A DNA stretch of 56,356 bases from an uncultured Actinomycetes bacterium (lineage in GTDB: Bacteria > Actinomycetota > Thermoleophilia > Miltoncostaeales > Miltoncostaeaceae). The translations under genes were made by a program, and so were the position numbers. Positions 25,408-34,203 of the stretch are shown piece by piece; within the stretch, counting starts at the first letter, position 1, and every line of letters begins with the position of its first letter. The DNA lies in NCBI GenBank assembly GCA_903896045.1, contig CAITWD010000003.1, forward strand, positions 1 through 56,356, given 5' to 3'. The notes under the pieces were generated by a model. It had not been told where the DNA came from and searched no databases. It was given only the letters and a program-made list of their open reading frames with translations.

Positions 25408-26945
25408 AGATCCGCCGCGCCCTAATCTCGGTCTCGGACAAAACCGGCCTTGAGCCACTGGTGCGTGGGCTCCATGACATGGGCGTGCAGATCCTGTCGA
25501 CCGGTGGGACCGCCAGCGCCATCGAAGGCTATGGAGTCCCGGTCACACGGGTCGAAGAGGTCACCGGCCAACCCGAGATCTTGGGTGGGCGCGTCAAGAC
25601 CCTGCACCCCAAGATCCACGGTGGCATCCTTGCGCGTGAGCACCTCCCCGAAGATGTGGCCGAGATGGCAACATCGGGGATCGAGGGGATCGACTTGGTC
25701 TGCGTGAATCTCTATCCCTTCGAGCACTACGTCACTCAGCGCGAGATGTCGCATGAGGACCTGGTCGAGCAGATCGATATCGGCGGACCCGCAATGGTGC
25801 GCGCGTCGGCCAAAAATCATGACCGCGTGAGCATCCTCACCGCGCCCGACCAATACGACATGGTGCTCACCGAGCTCCGCGCAGGCCACGGCGAGGTCTC
25901 GCGTGCCACACGTCGCCTGCTTGCCGCACGCGCCTTCCAGCTGACCGCCTCATATGACGCTGCGATTGCCAATTGGATGAGCGAGCTCGATGGCGATTTT
26001 CCATCGCGCATCATCATGGCCTTTGAGCGTGAGTTCACCGTCAGTTACGGAGAGAACCCACATCAACGCGGTGCCTACTACACCGAGCGCGGAAGCCGCA
26101 CGCATCTTCTGGGCCGCGTCGAAAAGCTCCATGGCAAGGATCTTTCGTTTAATAACCTGCTTGATCTCGACGGAGGACGAAACCTCCTGGCCGAATTTGA
26201 ACTCCCGGCATGCGTGATTATCAAGCACAACAATCCCTGCGGTGTTGCGGTGGGACCGGATGTGCGCTCTGCCTATATCAAGGCACGCGATTGCGACCCG
26301 GTCTCGGCATATGGCGGGGTCATCGTGGTCAACCGGCCCGTCGACGCGGAACTCGGCGAGATGTTGGCATCGACATTTGTCGAAGTGCTCTTGGCGCCAG
26401 GATATGACGCTGCCGCGCTCGAGGCGCTCACGCGCAAACCCAACACCCGCATCATGCGTAATGACGAGCGGCGGCGCGCAAACCCCGGCGAGCGCGACCT
26501 GCGCCGTGTGGCGGGAGGCGTGCTCGTCCAGGATCGTGACACCGAGTCCGAGGACCGTGAGTCAATGCAGGTCGTCTCTGAGCGTCCGCCTACCGAACAA
26601 GAGTGGGGCGATCTCCTCTTTGCCTGGCGTGTGGCAAAGCACGTGAAATCCAATGCCATTGTCCTTGCGCGGGATCTTGTAACGGTGGGTATCGGCGCAG
26701 GCCAGATGAGCCGCGTCGACTCTGTTCGTCTCTCAATTGAAAAGGCGACGGTCCCAATCCCTGATGCCGTGCTTGCAAGCGATGCCTTCTTCCCATTTGC
26801 CGATGGGCCAGAGGCAGCCGTCAAAGCTGGGGTCCGGGCAATCGTCCAACCTGGTGGGTCAATACGCGATGACGAAGTCATCGCCGCGGCGAACGACGCC
26901 GGACTTGCAATGGTCTTCACGGGGCGCCGCCACTTCCGCCACTAG
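25404..26945 (+). CDS. purH: Bifunctional AICAR transformylase/IMP cyclohydrolase
   Basis: These are the last two steps to IMP. The N-terminal MGS-like cyclohydrolase domain starts KIRRALISVSDKTGLEPLV and includes GGRVKTLHPKIHGGILA (residues 62-78). The AICAR transformylase domain follows from about residue 200, with the catalytic Lys-His in IIKHNNPCGVAVG near 272. At 513 residues it is full-length. It is the last gene of the operon; a strong hairpin follows its stop. Confidence 0.97.
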   Translation: MKIRRALISVSDKTGLEPLVRGLHDMGVQILSTGGTASAIEGYGVPVTRVEEVTGQPEILGGRVKTLHPKIHGGILAREHLPEDVAEMATSGIEGIDLVCVNLYPFEHYVTQREMSHEDLVEQIDIGGPAMVRASAKNHDRVSILTAPDQYDMVLTELRAGHGEVSRATRRLLAARAFQLTASYDAAIANWMSELDGDFPSRIIMAFEREFTVSYGENPHQRGAYYTERGSRTHLLGRVEKLHGKDLSFNNLLDLDGGRNLLAEFELPACVIIKHNNPCGVAVGPDVRSAYIKARDCDPVSAYGGVIVVNRPVDAELGEMLASTFVEVLLAPGYDAAALEALTRKPNTRIMRNDERRRANPGERDLRRVAGGVLVQDRDTESEDRESMQVVSERPPTEQEWGDLLFAWRVAKHVKSNAIVLARDLVTVGIGAGQMSRVDSVRLSIEKATVPIPDAVLASDAFFPFADGPEAAVKAGVRAIVQPGGSIRDDEVIAAANDAGLAMVFTGRRHFRH

Positions 26946-26953
26946 TGCGTTTC

Positions 26954-26986
26954 CCCGCCATCGCGCGCACGGTGCGCGATGGCGGG
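26954..26986 (+). terminator. Hairpin ending the purine operon
   Basis: CCCGCCATCGCGC (26954-26966) pairs perfectly over 13 bp with GCGCGATGGCGGG (26974-26986) around a seven-base loop, nine bases after the purH stop. No T-run follows. Position at the end of a ten-gene operon supports termination. Confidence 0.65.
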
Positions 26987-27031
26987 ACGACCGACCCGCC
27001 CAACCCAACCAGGACACCTGCAGAATTGGGC

Positions 27032-27037
27032 TAGGGT
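27032..27037 (+). promoter_or_regulatory. Candidate -10 element of the protease gene
   Basis: TAGGGT ends seven bases before the GTG at 27045. No Shine-Dalgarno sits at proper distance, so a leaderless transcript is possible. No clear -35 is visible. Confidence 0.3.
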
Positions 27038-27044
27038 AGTGAGG

Positions 27045-28238
27045 GTGCGTGGCTATCACATCCGATGCTGCATCGCGATCGCCTGTGGGTTGGTAGTCCC
27101 CGCAACGGCCTTCGCTACGGTGCCGAGTGGCACGACAACTGTGCCGCTCGAGCAAGGAGCGCTGCTCGGATTCGGCGCGATCTATCGGGTGCAAACCACG
27201 ATCGATGTCCCGGCCCTCAGGACGCGAAGCGGTAAGCTTTTCCCGCTCGGGCGCCTGCAGACCGTCACTGAGCTCGGTACCGCATTTGTGGTCGCTCCGA
27301 ACGGCGTCCTTGTCACTGACGCCCATGTTGCCGCGCCCCAGGGTGTCCAGCTTGCATTTGCCGCAGCACCACTCGCCCTCGCACAGCAGGGCATCTTTGG
27401 GAGCTCTGCTGCCTACAACCAGTGGGTGACGACCAATGGCGTGCTCCCCGTAGGCGCACGGGTCACCTCGATCACCGTCTGGCGCGCCTCTGCGGACCCA
27501 CACCAGACGACTCCCGCAATGACGGCGACGGTCATCCCCGCGAGCGTCGAACGGGCAAATGATCTCGCACTGCTCTCTATTCCCGCACACAATCTTCCCT
27601 CGTTGCTCCTTGAAGAGGATGAAACCATCGGGACCCCCGTCGCGACGGTTGGATATGGGGTTGCCACCACGACAACGCTTGGACTGCCGGCAACACATGT
27701 CCCGGCAATCAAAACCGGGACATTGGGTGGCAACGGCACCTCATCATCTCTGCCAGGCCAACAACTGACCCTGGTCAATATTCCGATTACCCAAGGCGAT
27801 TCTGGTGGCCCCGTGCTTGATGCCCATGGGTCCACCCGGGGCATCGTGCGCTTTTTGTATTCCGATGCCCGCGGCCTCGTTGATCAGTCCGCGACAATCA
27901 CCCACCTCTTGATGCGGATGCATATTGCCAATACGCAAGGGGCCACGAGCATCGCATTTTCGACTGGCATGCACGCGCTGTGGGCGCACCACTACGCAGC
28001 CGCGATAACCGCACTCACCGCGGCCCTGCGACTCGACCCCCAGCATCCTCTCGCAGCCACTGAGCTCACCCTGGCCCGCACGTTGGCAGCGACACCGCAA
28101 CCAGGCCGCCACTCACGTTGGTGGCGGGTCGGCTTTTTGGCACTCGCGGGAATTGCATTCCTTGCAGGGGGTTGGTGCCTGCGACGGTTGCGACCCACGG
28201 CGCCGGATCACCCTGATCTCGCGCCACCCATCGAGTAG
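27045..28238 (+). CDS. Membrane-anchored trypsin-like serine protease
   Basis: This protein of about 397 residues has a signal peptide (RGYHIRCCIAIACGLVVPATAFA). A chymotrypsin-fold domain carries the triad His in VTDAHVAAP, Asp in RANDLALLS and Ser in QGDSGGPVLD. A helical stretch HHYAAAITALTAALRLDPQHPLAATELTLA resembles one or two TPR units. A C-terminal membrane segment (VGFLALAGIAFLAGGW) ends in a basic tail. It probably faces the outside and is held at the membrane. GTG at 27039 is an alternative start. No PDZ domain is seen. Substrates are unknown. Confidence 0.8.
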   Translation: MRGYHIRCCIAIACGLVVPATAFATVPSGTTTVPLEQGALLGFGAIYRVQTTIDVPALRTRSGKLFPLGRLQTVTELGTAFVVAPNGVLVTDAHVAAPQGVQLAFAAAPLALAQQGIFGSSAAYNQWVTTNGVLPVGARVTSITVWRASADPHQTTPAMTATVIPASVERANDLALLSIPAHNLPSLLLEEDETIGTPVATVGYGVATTTTLGLPATHVPAIKTGTLGGNGTSSSLPGQQLTLVNIPITQGDSGGPVLDAHGSTRGIVRFLYSDARGLVDQSATITHLLMRMHIANTQGATSIAFSTGMHALWAHHYAAAITALTAALRLDPQHPLAATELTLARTLAATPQPGRHSRWWRVGFLALAGIAFLAGGWCLRRLRPTAPDHPDLAPPIE

Positions 28239-28281
28239 CTCGCGCGCTCCGCAGACGAATACCGACGACCGCCGCGCGCCG

Positions 28282-28383
28282 GATGCGCAGATCACTCACT
28301 CACCACGACTACGCTCAAAGAGATGTGCGCAGTCGAATACGCCGCTCCCTCGCGTGATGACATATCGGGTTGTACTGCGCATC
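28282..28383 (+). promoter_or_regulatory. Three TGCGCAG copies before the response regulator
   Basis: In the 176-base gap upstream of the response regulator, TGCGCAG occurs at 28284-28290 (within GATGCGCAG), at 28326-28332, and inverted as CTGCGCATC at 28375-28383. The first and third form a 9-bp inverted pair. They could be operator sites, perhaps for autoregulation. This rests on pattern only. Confidence 0.3.
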
Positions 28384-28414
28384 TGCATTACGTCGCTGGT
28401 TTCCCGAGGCTGTC

Positions 28415-29062
28415 GTGACACCACCAATCCGCATCATGCTCATCGATGATCACCCCTTACTGCGTCGTGGACTCGCGCTGCTCTTTGACCGTGAGACGGA
28501 TCTCGAGGTGGTCGGAGAAGCGGGCACTCCCGCAGAGGCGCTCGCGTTGCTCGACACCTGTGCTCCGGATGTGGTGCTGCTCGATATCAACCTGTCTGGG
28601 GCAAGCGGCATTGCACTCATTCACGAACTTCGCGCGGTCCGCCGGCAGATCCGCATCCTGATTATCTCGATGTATGACGATCTGACCCATGTGGGTGCCG
28701 CATATGCCGCAGGTGTTGACGGCTATGTCACCAAATCTGCATCCCATATCGAACTCATGACAGCAATCCGGACAGTGGCCAGGGGTATGCCATATCGCAA
28801 TCCCGCGCTGGCCCCACGTGAGAATCCCAATACGACCGAAACAACACTCTCCCCACGCGAGGGCCAAGTGCTTCAGCAGCTCGCGCTTGGGTTTACGAAC
28901 CACGATATTGCCACCGCGCTGCACGTCAGCGTGAAAACAATTGAGACGCATCGCGCACGCGTGATGGGCAAACTCAATGCCCATTCGCGCGCTGATTTGG
29001 TCCGACATGCCATTGCACGCGGACTCCTTGATCCCGATGTCGCGTCGACGAAGGCGAACTAG
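28415..29062 (+). CDS. NarL/FixJ-family response regulator
   Basis: This 215-residue DNA-binding regulator has a receiver domain (residues 1-120) with IMLIDDHPLLRRGL, the phosphoacceptor Asp in DVVLLDINLSG near residue 55 and the conserved Lys in GYVTKSAS near 105. The LuxR-type HTH lies near residues 145-210 (LSPREGQVLQQLALGFTNHDIATALHVSVKTIETHRARVMGKL). The GTG at 28415 was chosen because it precedes the first receiver strand. No histidine kinase is adjacent, so it is an orphan here. Its stop overlaps that of the convergent VKOR gene by CTAG. Confidence 0.9.
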   Translation: MTPPIRIMLIDDHPLLRRGLALLFDRETDLEVVGEAGTPAEALALLDTCAPDVVLLDINLSGASGIALIHELRAVRRQIRILIISMYDDLTHVGAAYAAGVDGYVTKSASHIELMTAIRTVARGMPYRNPALAPRENPNTTETTLSPREGQVLQQLALGFTNHDIATALHVSVKTIETHRARVMGKLNAHSRADLVRHAIARGLLDPDVASTKAN

Positions 29063-29517
29063 GAGGCGGCGGGTGGCCTTTGGGATGCCTCGCGCTGGAA
29101 GATCACCAGTCGGGCAATGCTGAACCCAAATGCCACCACAACGACCAACGCGCTCGAGACGCACCATTCACAAATCGCATGGATCTGAAAGAGCTCAAGT
29201 GCCGTCAGCCAGGACGATAAGAGCACGCCCAATAACGACACAAAAAACGCGCCGAGTACAGAGATCTGCCACGGCGTCAGTGCACATACAAGCAGCGCGA
29301 TGTAGGCCAGCAATCCCATAAGAGCAACGGGAACACCCGCAACCGTTGACCATTCACTCTTTTGCACGGTGGAACATCCGCCGCCAATCACACAGGTCGG
29401 CAAACCACCCGAGAAGCGCTCATAGACCAGGTAGGTCGTGATGCCAATTCCCACGACCGCCAAGATCGCACTCGCAATCCGAATCCAAAAATCCTTGCGA
29501 GTGCGATCGAAGCCCAT
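29059..29517 (-). CDS. Vitamin K epoxide reductase family protein
   Basis: This 152-residue protein has four or five membrane helices and works like DsbB: it reoxidises a DsbA-like partner and passes electrons to menaquinone. The active-site CEWC is C116/C119 in the last helical hairpin; the shuttle cysteines are C42 and C48 in the first extracytoplasmic loop (LPTCVIGGGCS). The gene starts two bases after the DsbA-like gene stop, a functional pair common in actinobacteria that lack DsbB. Confidence 0.92.
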   Translation of the reverse strand: MGFDRTRKDFWIRIASAILAVVGIGITTYLVYERFSGGLPTCVIGGGCSTVQKSEWSTVAGVPVALMGLLAYIALLVCALTPWQISVLGAFFVSLLGVLLSSWLTALELFQIHAICEWCVSSALVVVVAFGFSIARLVIFQREASQRPPAAS

Positions 29518-29519
29518 CC

Positions 29520-30224
29520 CTAGGCCTTAATTCCAGCCACGGTCAAGAATGCTTGCGAGAAGCGGGAAATCGGCACGAGACCTGAAAAGCTGTCGGTGCC
29601 CTTTGGGCCGTGGACAACGAAAGTCGGGGTGCCAGACACTGCATCTGTTTGCGCTTGGTTCTGAATCGTGAAGAAGCTATTGACGGCCTCTTGCCCCTTG
29701 AAGGCATCGTTCCATGCGGCCATGTTGCATCCGGCAGCCTGTGCAATCTCCGCAGCAACAGCAGGGGTCAGCCATTTTTCTTTTTCCGAGCCCTGGTTAC
29801 GCAGGTCGAGTTCGCTGTAGTACCACATCCGGTTTTGCTGGCCGGCGGCGAGTCCACCGAGCGCACCCGTTTGCGAATCCGGGCCGATAAATGCGAGCGG
29901 GCGAATCTCGATTTTGGCGAGCCCGGTGCGGACATATCGCGTGATCACCGGCGGGACGACGGTCTTGCTGGCCTGCCCACAAATTGGGCACTTGTAATCG
30001 ATGTACTCATCAATCGTGATCTTGGCATTCGGCTTCCCCAGGACCTGCCCCGATTGCGGGATTCCCTTCAGCAGTGCGTTGACCGCAGGCACATCCGCAG
30101 TGAAGTGGCTCAATGGCAACGATTGGCCACTACTACTGTTGTTGCTGACCTGAATTCCGATCACAACGCCAATGACGACCACTGCCGCCGCGACGATCGC
30201 GATGATCATGTTCCTCGACACCAC
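29520..30224 (-). CDS. Membrane-anchored DsbA-like thiol oxidoreductase
   Basis: This 234-residue protein has an N-terminal membrane anchor (MIIAIVAAAVVVIGVVIGI) and an extracytoplasmic thioredoxin-fold domain. The active site is CPIC (C79-C82) after IDEYIDYK, and the cis-Pro lies in SGTPTFVV. It belongs to the DSBA-like thioredoxin_4 group and likely introduces disulfides into exported proteins, with VKOR downstream as its reoxidant. GTG at 30221 has the best spacing to GGGAGG and is nearly equivalent; ATG at 30209 is another option. Confidence 0.9.
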   Translation of the reverse strand: MVSRNMIIAIVAAAVVVIGVVIGIQVSNNSSSGQSLPLSHFTADVPAVNALLKGIPQSGQVLGKPNAKITIDEYIDYKCPICGQASKTVVPPVITRYVRTGLAKIEIRPLAFIGPDSQTGALGGLAAGQQNRMWYYSELDLRNQGSEKEKWLTPAVAAEIAQAAGCNMAAWNDAFKGQEAVNSFFTIQNQAQTDAVSGTPTFVVHGPKGTDSFSGLVPISRFSQAFLTVAGIKA

Positions 30225-30429
30225 ACCCTCCCGAAGATTGCCTCACGCCGCAATTGCACCGCGTGGGTACGCGCATGCACCCAACACAATGACACTACCC
30301 CGCTGAATTATTCGACACCTTGGTGTCTGCAGACCCCACGCCCCGCACCCACTGCATGTAGCGGCCTGTAGTGCACATTTCGCCACCCATGATCGCGCCC
30401 CTGCGCGCGGGACACCCATTGCCAGAGGA

Positions 30430-32295
30430 TCAGTCCGTCGCTGCCGGTGCTGCCGCGAGGGTGCGGCCGCCAAGATGTGTGCCAAAAAATTGCTCGATCG
30501 CCGCATATGCCTCCATGCGGTTTTCGGGCTTCACAAAACCATGGCCCTCGCCCTCTTTGCAGATGTAGTCGACCGGCACACCGCGGGCGCGCAAGGCCGC
30601 CACGATTTGATCGCTTTCCTGTTGGGTTACTCGAGGATCATTCGCCCCCTGAATGACCAACAGGGGCGTGCGGATGTCATCGACCCGGTTCAAGGGAGAT
30701 CGTCGCTCCATATCGGCGAGGTCGTCGGGATTCTCTGGATCACCGACATACCGAAACCATGTGCTGGCAAGCATTGGACGCCAATATGCCGGAAAGGAGC
30801 GGGTAAGCGTCACCAGACTCGACGGGCCCACATAGCTCACTGCACACGCGAAGACATCCGGGGTAAAGGTCACCCCCACGAGGGCCGCATATCCCCCATA
30901 CGAACCACCGTAAATGCCAATGCGGGCAGGGTCGGCAATTCCACGGGCAATGGCCCAGTTGACCCCATCAATCAGATCGTCGTGCATCTTGCCCGCGAAC
31001 TCCCGCTCGGCTGCATGCATGTGATGCTTGCCGAATCCCGTCGAGCCCCGATAGTTCACCTGCAAGACGGCGTACCCGCGATTGGCCAAAAACTGCACGG
31101 TGGGGTCATAGCCCCATGCATCCCGGGCCCACGGGCCACCATGCACATACAGCACCATCGGCAGCCCCTGCCCATCACTTCCGACCGGCAAGGTGAGGTA
31201 ACTCGGGAGTCGTAGGCCATCTCGGGCAGGAATCGACTCCGGGGTCATCGCCGCCAAGTGCTCTGGAACCAGCCACGGCCGCGAGCGATAGAGCAGCTGC
31301 GCGTCATGCGTCGCACGATCGACGACATAGGTCGCGCCGGGATCACGGTCATCATCAAAACTGACGATCCACGTCGACTCTTGGGCATCTTGGCTCGCAA
31401 TTCCCGGATCGCCGGGGTGGATCTTGGACAATGCGGCGACATCCTCGCCAAAACGCGCATCGAAGGCATGTACGACCAGACGGTCACGCAAATAGGCTGC
31501 CCCAAGTAGCTCCCCAGTGCGATCCGAGATGATCGGTCCAGAGAGGTCTGCGAACTCATCCTCATCGAGGATCTCTTCATCACCTGTCGCAAGATCGAGC
31601 GCGACCAGACGCATGAGATCCGCCCCGCGGGCACTTCCCACCCACAGCTTTGCCTGGTCGGGGACATAGCCAAGGACATAGCCACCATCCTCATTTGCAT
31701 ACTCTGCCACCACTGTAAATGCATCATTCACGCTCGCACGGGCGAGGATTTCAAAGTCCCCAGCAGGGGTTTGTGCGCGGGCGGCGCGAATGGCACCGGT
31801 GCGATCCGCATGCCAGCTGACGATGTTGCCTGGATTCTCCGCAACCCGCACCACGCGGCCGGTCGCGAGGGTGAGTGCATAGACATCAAACACACTGCGC
31901 TCGCGCAGGTTCATCGACACCAAAACACGACGCGGGGTAGCACGCGGCGCGGCCACGATCCCTGCCCGCACCCCGGCGAATGGGGTCAGATCACGTATCT
32001 GATCGGGCAGATGAGGGTCAACTGCATACACATGGAAGTTCTCATCGCCGCCGGCGTCTTGCAAAAAGAGAATGTAGCGCCCATCCCGCGACCAGAAAAA
32101 GCTCCGCACACCACGATCGCGGTCATTGGTCAGTGGCCGTTCCGGACCGCCTTCACGTGGGCGAACCCACACGTTGAGCACGCCATCACGCGGTGCAACC
32201 AGGGCAATCAGGCTGCCGTCAGGTGACAGGCGTGCACCGACACGTTCGGGATTGTCGAAAAAGTGGGCAAGTGGCAACAACGGAGCAGTGGTCAT
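30430..32295 (-). CDS. S9-family prolyl oligopeptidase-like peptidase
   Basis: This 621-residue protein has an N-terminal beta-propeller-like region built of WD40/TolB-like strands (LSPDGSLIALVAPRDG; FWSRDGRYILFLQD) over about residues 10-330. A C-terminal alpha/beta-hydrolase carries Ser in YGGSYGGYAAL, Asp in GANDPRVTQ and His in GEGHGFVKP. This is the acylaminoacyl-peptidase/DPP layout of family S9C. No signal peptide is seen, so it is likely cytoplasmic. The frame is open further up to 32394, but ATG at 32295 starts at the usual distance and has GAGG just upstream. Confidence 0.92.
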   Translation of the reverse strand: MTTAPLLPLAHFFDNPERVGARLSPDGSLIALVAPRDGVLNVWVRPREGGPERPLTNDRDRGVRSFFWSRDGRYILFLQDAGGDENFHVYAVDPHLPDQIRDLTPFAGVRAGIVAAPRATPRRVLVSMNLRERSVFDVYALTLATGRVVRVAENPGNIVSWHADRTGAIRAARAQTPAGDFEILARASVNDAFTVVAEYANEDGGYVLGYVPDQAKLWVGSARGADLMRLVALDLATGDEEILDEDEFADLSGPIISDRTGELLGAAYLRDRLVVHAFDARFGEDVAALSKIHPGDPGIASQDAQESTWIVSFDDDRDPGATYVVDRATHDAQLLYRSRPWLVPEHLAAMTPESIPARDGLRLPSYLTLPVGSDGQGLPMVLYVHGGPWARDAWGYDPTVQFLANRGYAVLQVNYRGSTGFGKHHMHAAEREFAGKMHDDLIDGVNWAIARGIADPARIGIYGGSYGGYAALVGVTFTPDVFACAVSYVGPSSLVTLTRSFPAYWRPMLASTWFRYVGDPENPDDLADMERRSPLNRVDDIRTPLLVIQGANDPRVTQQESDQIVAALRARGVPVDYICKEGEGHGFVKPENRMEAYAAIEQFFGTHLGGRTLAAAPAATD

Positions 32296-32516
32296 CGTCC
32301 TCAATGGTAGTGATTGTCGGGGGATGAGAAGGGGGTCTGTTCTCTGGCGCGAACTCACCATCACAGAGGGCGCACACCCCTGAAATTCACGCATCCTGTG
32401 CCTCTTCCTGATACAACGTGTGTGGTCGACATTGAGTTGACCGCATGACCACCCAACCCCTAGGCTTCACAGAACGCATGTGGGTGTGTCAGCGTGGGAT
32501 ACAGATCGCGGGAGCC

Positions 32517-33500
32517 GTGGCGGAAACAGAGCACACATCGAGCGGCAAAATCGCACTGATGTTCCCCGGCCAGGGATCGCAACAAGTCGGCATGGGTGCA
32601 GGGCTGCATCAGGCCTACCCCAGTGCGCGGGCGACCTTTGAAGAAGCGAATGATGTGCTGGGCTACGACCTTTCCACGCTGTGCTTCGATGGCCCTCATG
32701 ATCAGTTGATGCGGACCGACTTCTGTCAGCCCGCCGTACTGACGACATCGGTTGCCGCATGGCGGGTCGCCAATGATCACGGCCTGATTGCCGACATGGC
32801 GATGGGCCACTCGCTGGGTGAGTACGCGGCGCTGGTGGCCTCGGGCAACCTCGATTTTGCCACTGCACTCCGTCTGGTCGTCGAGCGCGGTCGTGCCACA
32901 GAAGAGGTCGCAACCCGCGTCCCCGGGCAAATGGCAGCATTACTTGGCGCAAGCGACGAAGAGGCAGAGGCCCTCTGTCGCGAAGCCGGTGACGATGTCT
33001 GGCCAGCCAACTACAACTGCCCCGGGCAAATTGTCGCCTCAGGTGGCCGTCGAGGGATTGACCGCCTCGTCGAGATCGCGCGTACACACGGGTTTAAAAC
33101 CCGCATCCTCGATATCGAAGGTGCATTTCACTCGTCGGTGATGGCACCTGCCGCAGATCGCCTGCGTGAGACCTTGGCAGGAGTGGGATTTACCACCCCA
33201 TCGATGCCATTTTTGTCGGCAACCACCGCTGCCATTGAAGCAGGGGCCGAACGCGTCCGCACCCTGCTGGCACAACAGCTCACTGCACCGGTGCGCTTTA
33301 CGCAATCGGTGCGCACCGCGATGGATTTAGGCGTCGATCAATTTGTCGAGTGCGGGCCGCGCAAGGTACTTGTCGGCCTCGTGCGCCGCATCCGAAGTGA
33401 CGCGGACGTCTGTCACATCGGTGCACCCGATGACATTCCAACAATTGTGGCCCTCGCTCAAGCACGTGCCAATGCCCGTGGCATTAGTGACCGGCGCTAG
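32517..33500 (+). CDS. fabD: Malonyl-CoA-ACP transacylase
   Basis: This enzyme loads malonyl groups on acyl carrier protein. IALMFPGQGSQQVGMG marks the N-terminus; the active Ser99 is in GHSLGEYAAL and His205 in EGAFHSSVM. The GTG at 32517 gives 327 residues, close to the family length; the frame is open to ATG at 32445 (351 residues) and that start cannot be excluded. The 3' end overlaps fabG by 29 bases. It opens a fabD-fabG-fabF-fabF cluster. Confidence 0.93.
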   Translation: MAETEHTSSGKIALMFPGQGSQQVGMGAGLHQAYPSARATFEEANDVLGYDLSTLCFDGPHDQLMRTDFCQPAVLTTSVAAWRVANDHGLIADMAMGHSLGEYAALVASGNLDFATALRLVVERGRATEEVATRVPGQMAALLGASDEEAEALCREAGDDVWPANYNCPGQIVASGGRRGIDRLVEIARTHGFKTRILDIEGAFHSSVMAPAADRLRETLAGVGFTTPSMPFLSATTAAIEAGAERVRTLLAQQLTAPVRFTQSVRTAMDLGVDQFVECGPRKVLVGLVRRIRSDADVCHIGAPDDIPTIVALAQARANARGISDRR

Positions 33501-34203
33501 CCGGGGGATTGGCGCAGCCTGCGCGACGCGGCTTGCCGCACAGGGATGGGAACTTGGGCTGACCTTCGCCCAGGATCAGGTGGCATGCCAAGAAACGGCA
33601 GCGGCGGTTCGCGCCCTTGGACGCCAGGCGATCACCACGCGTCTTGAGGCGCGAGAGCCCGCATCGATTACTGCTGCGATCCACGAGGTCGAAGCACAAC
33701 TCGGCCCCCTTGATGCGCTCATCGTCAATGCCGGAACCACCCGAGACGGGTTGGCGATGCGAATGAGTGGCGAGGATTGGCGTGCGCCAATTGACATCAA
33801 CTTAAGCGGCACCGCCGCAACCATCCGGGCCGCTGCCGCAGGGATGCTCGAACGTGGGATCGGTAGCATCGTCGCGATCACCTCAATTGTTGGCGACCAT
33901 GGCAACGCGGGCCAAGCAAACTATGCGGCCTCAAAAGCGGGCATCATGGGACTCGTGGCAACATTGGCAAAAGAATTTGGTCCCCAGGGAGTTCGTATTA
34001 ACGCGCTTGCACCAGGTTTTATCCGCACACGGCTGACCGATGTCCTCGACGAGGACCACGTCAATGCCCTGCGCGCACACACCGCGCTCGGTCGCTTGGG
34101 TGAGCCCGACGACATCGCAGGACCTGTGAGCTTTCTCGTGTCACCTGCGGCCCAATTTGTGACGGGCACACTGCTGTGCGTCGACGGCGGGCTCGCGCTG
34201 TGA
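33472..34203 (+). CDS. fabG: 3-oxoacyl-ACP reductase
   Basis: This 243-residue short-chain dehydrogenase has the NADPH motif TGASRGIG at residues 7-14, NAG near 85, and the Ser-Tyr-Lys triad in ITSIVGDHGNAGQANYAASKAG. The C-terminal FLVSPAAQFVTGTLLCVDGG is typical. The ATG at 33472 lies within the end of fabD and gives a standard N-terminus (MPVALVTGASRGIG). The fatty-acid context supports the FabG assignment over other SDRs. Confidence 0.92.
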   Translation: MPVALVTGASRGIGAACATRLAAQGWELGLTFAQDQVACQETAAAVRALGRQAITTRLEAREPASITAAIHEVEAQLGPLDALIVNAGTTRDGLAMRMSGEDWRAPIDINLSGTAATIRAAAAGMLERGIGSIVAITSIVGDHGNAGQANYAASKAGIMGLVATLAKEFGPQGVRINALAPGFIRTRLTDVLDEDHVNALRAHTALGRLGEPDDIAGPVSFLVSPAAQFVTGTLLCVDGGLAL

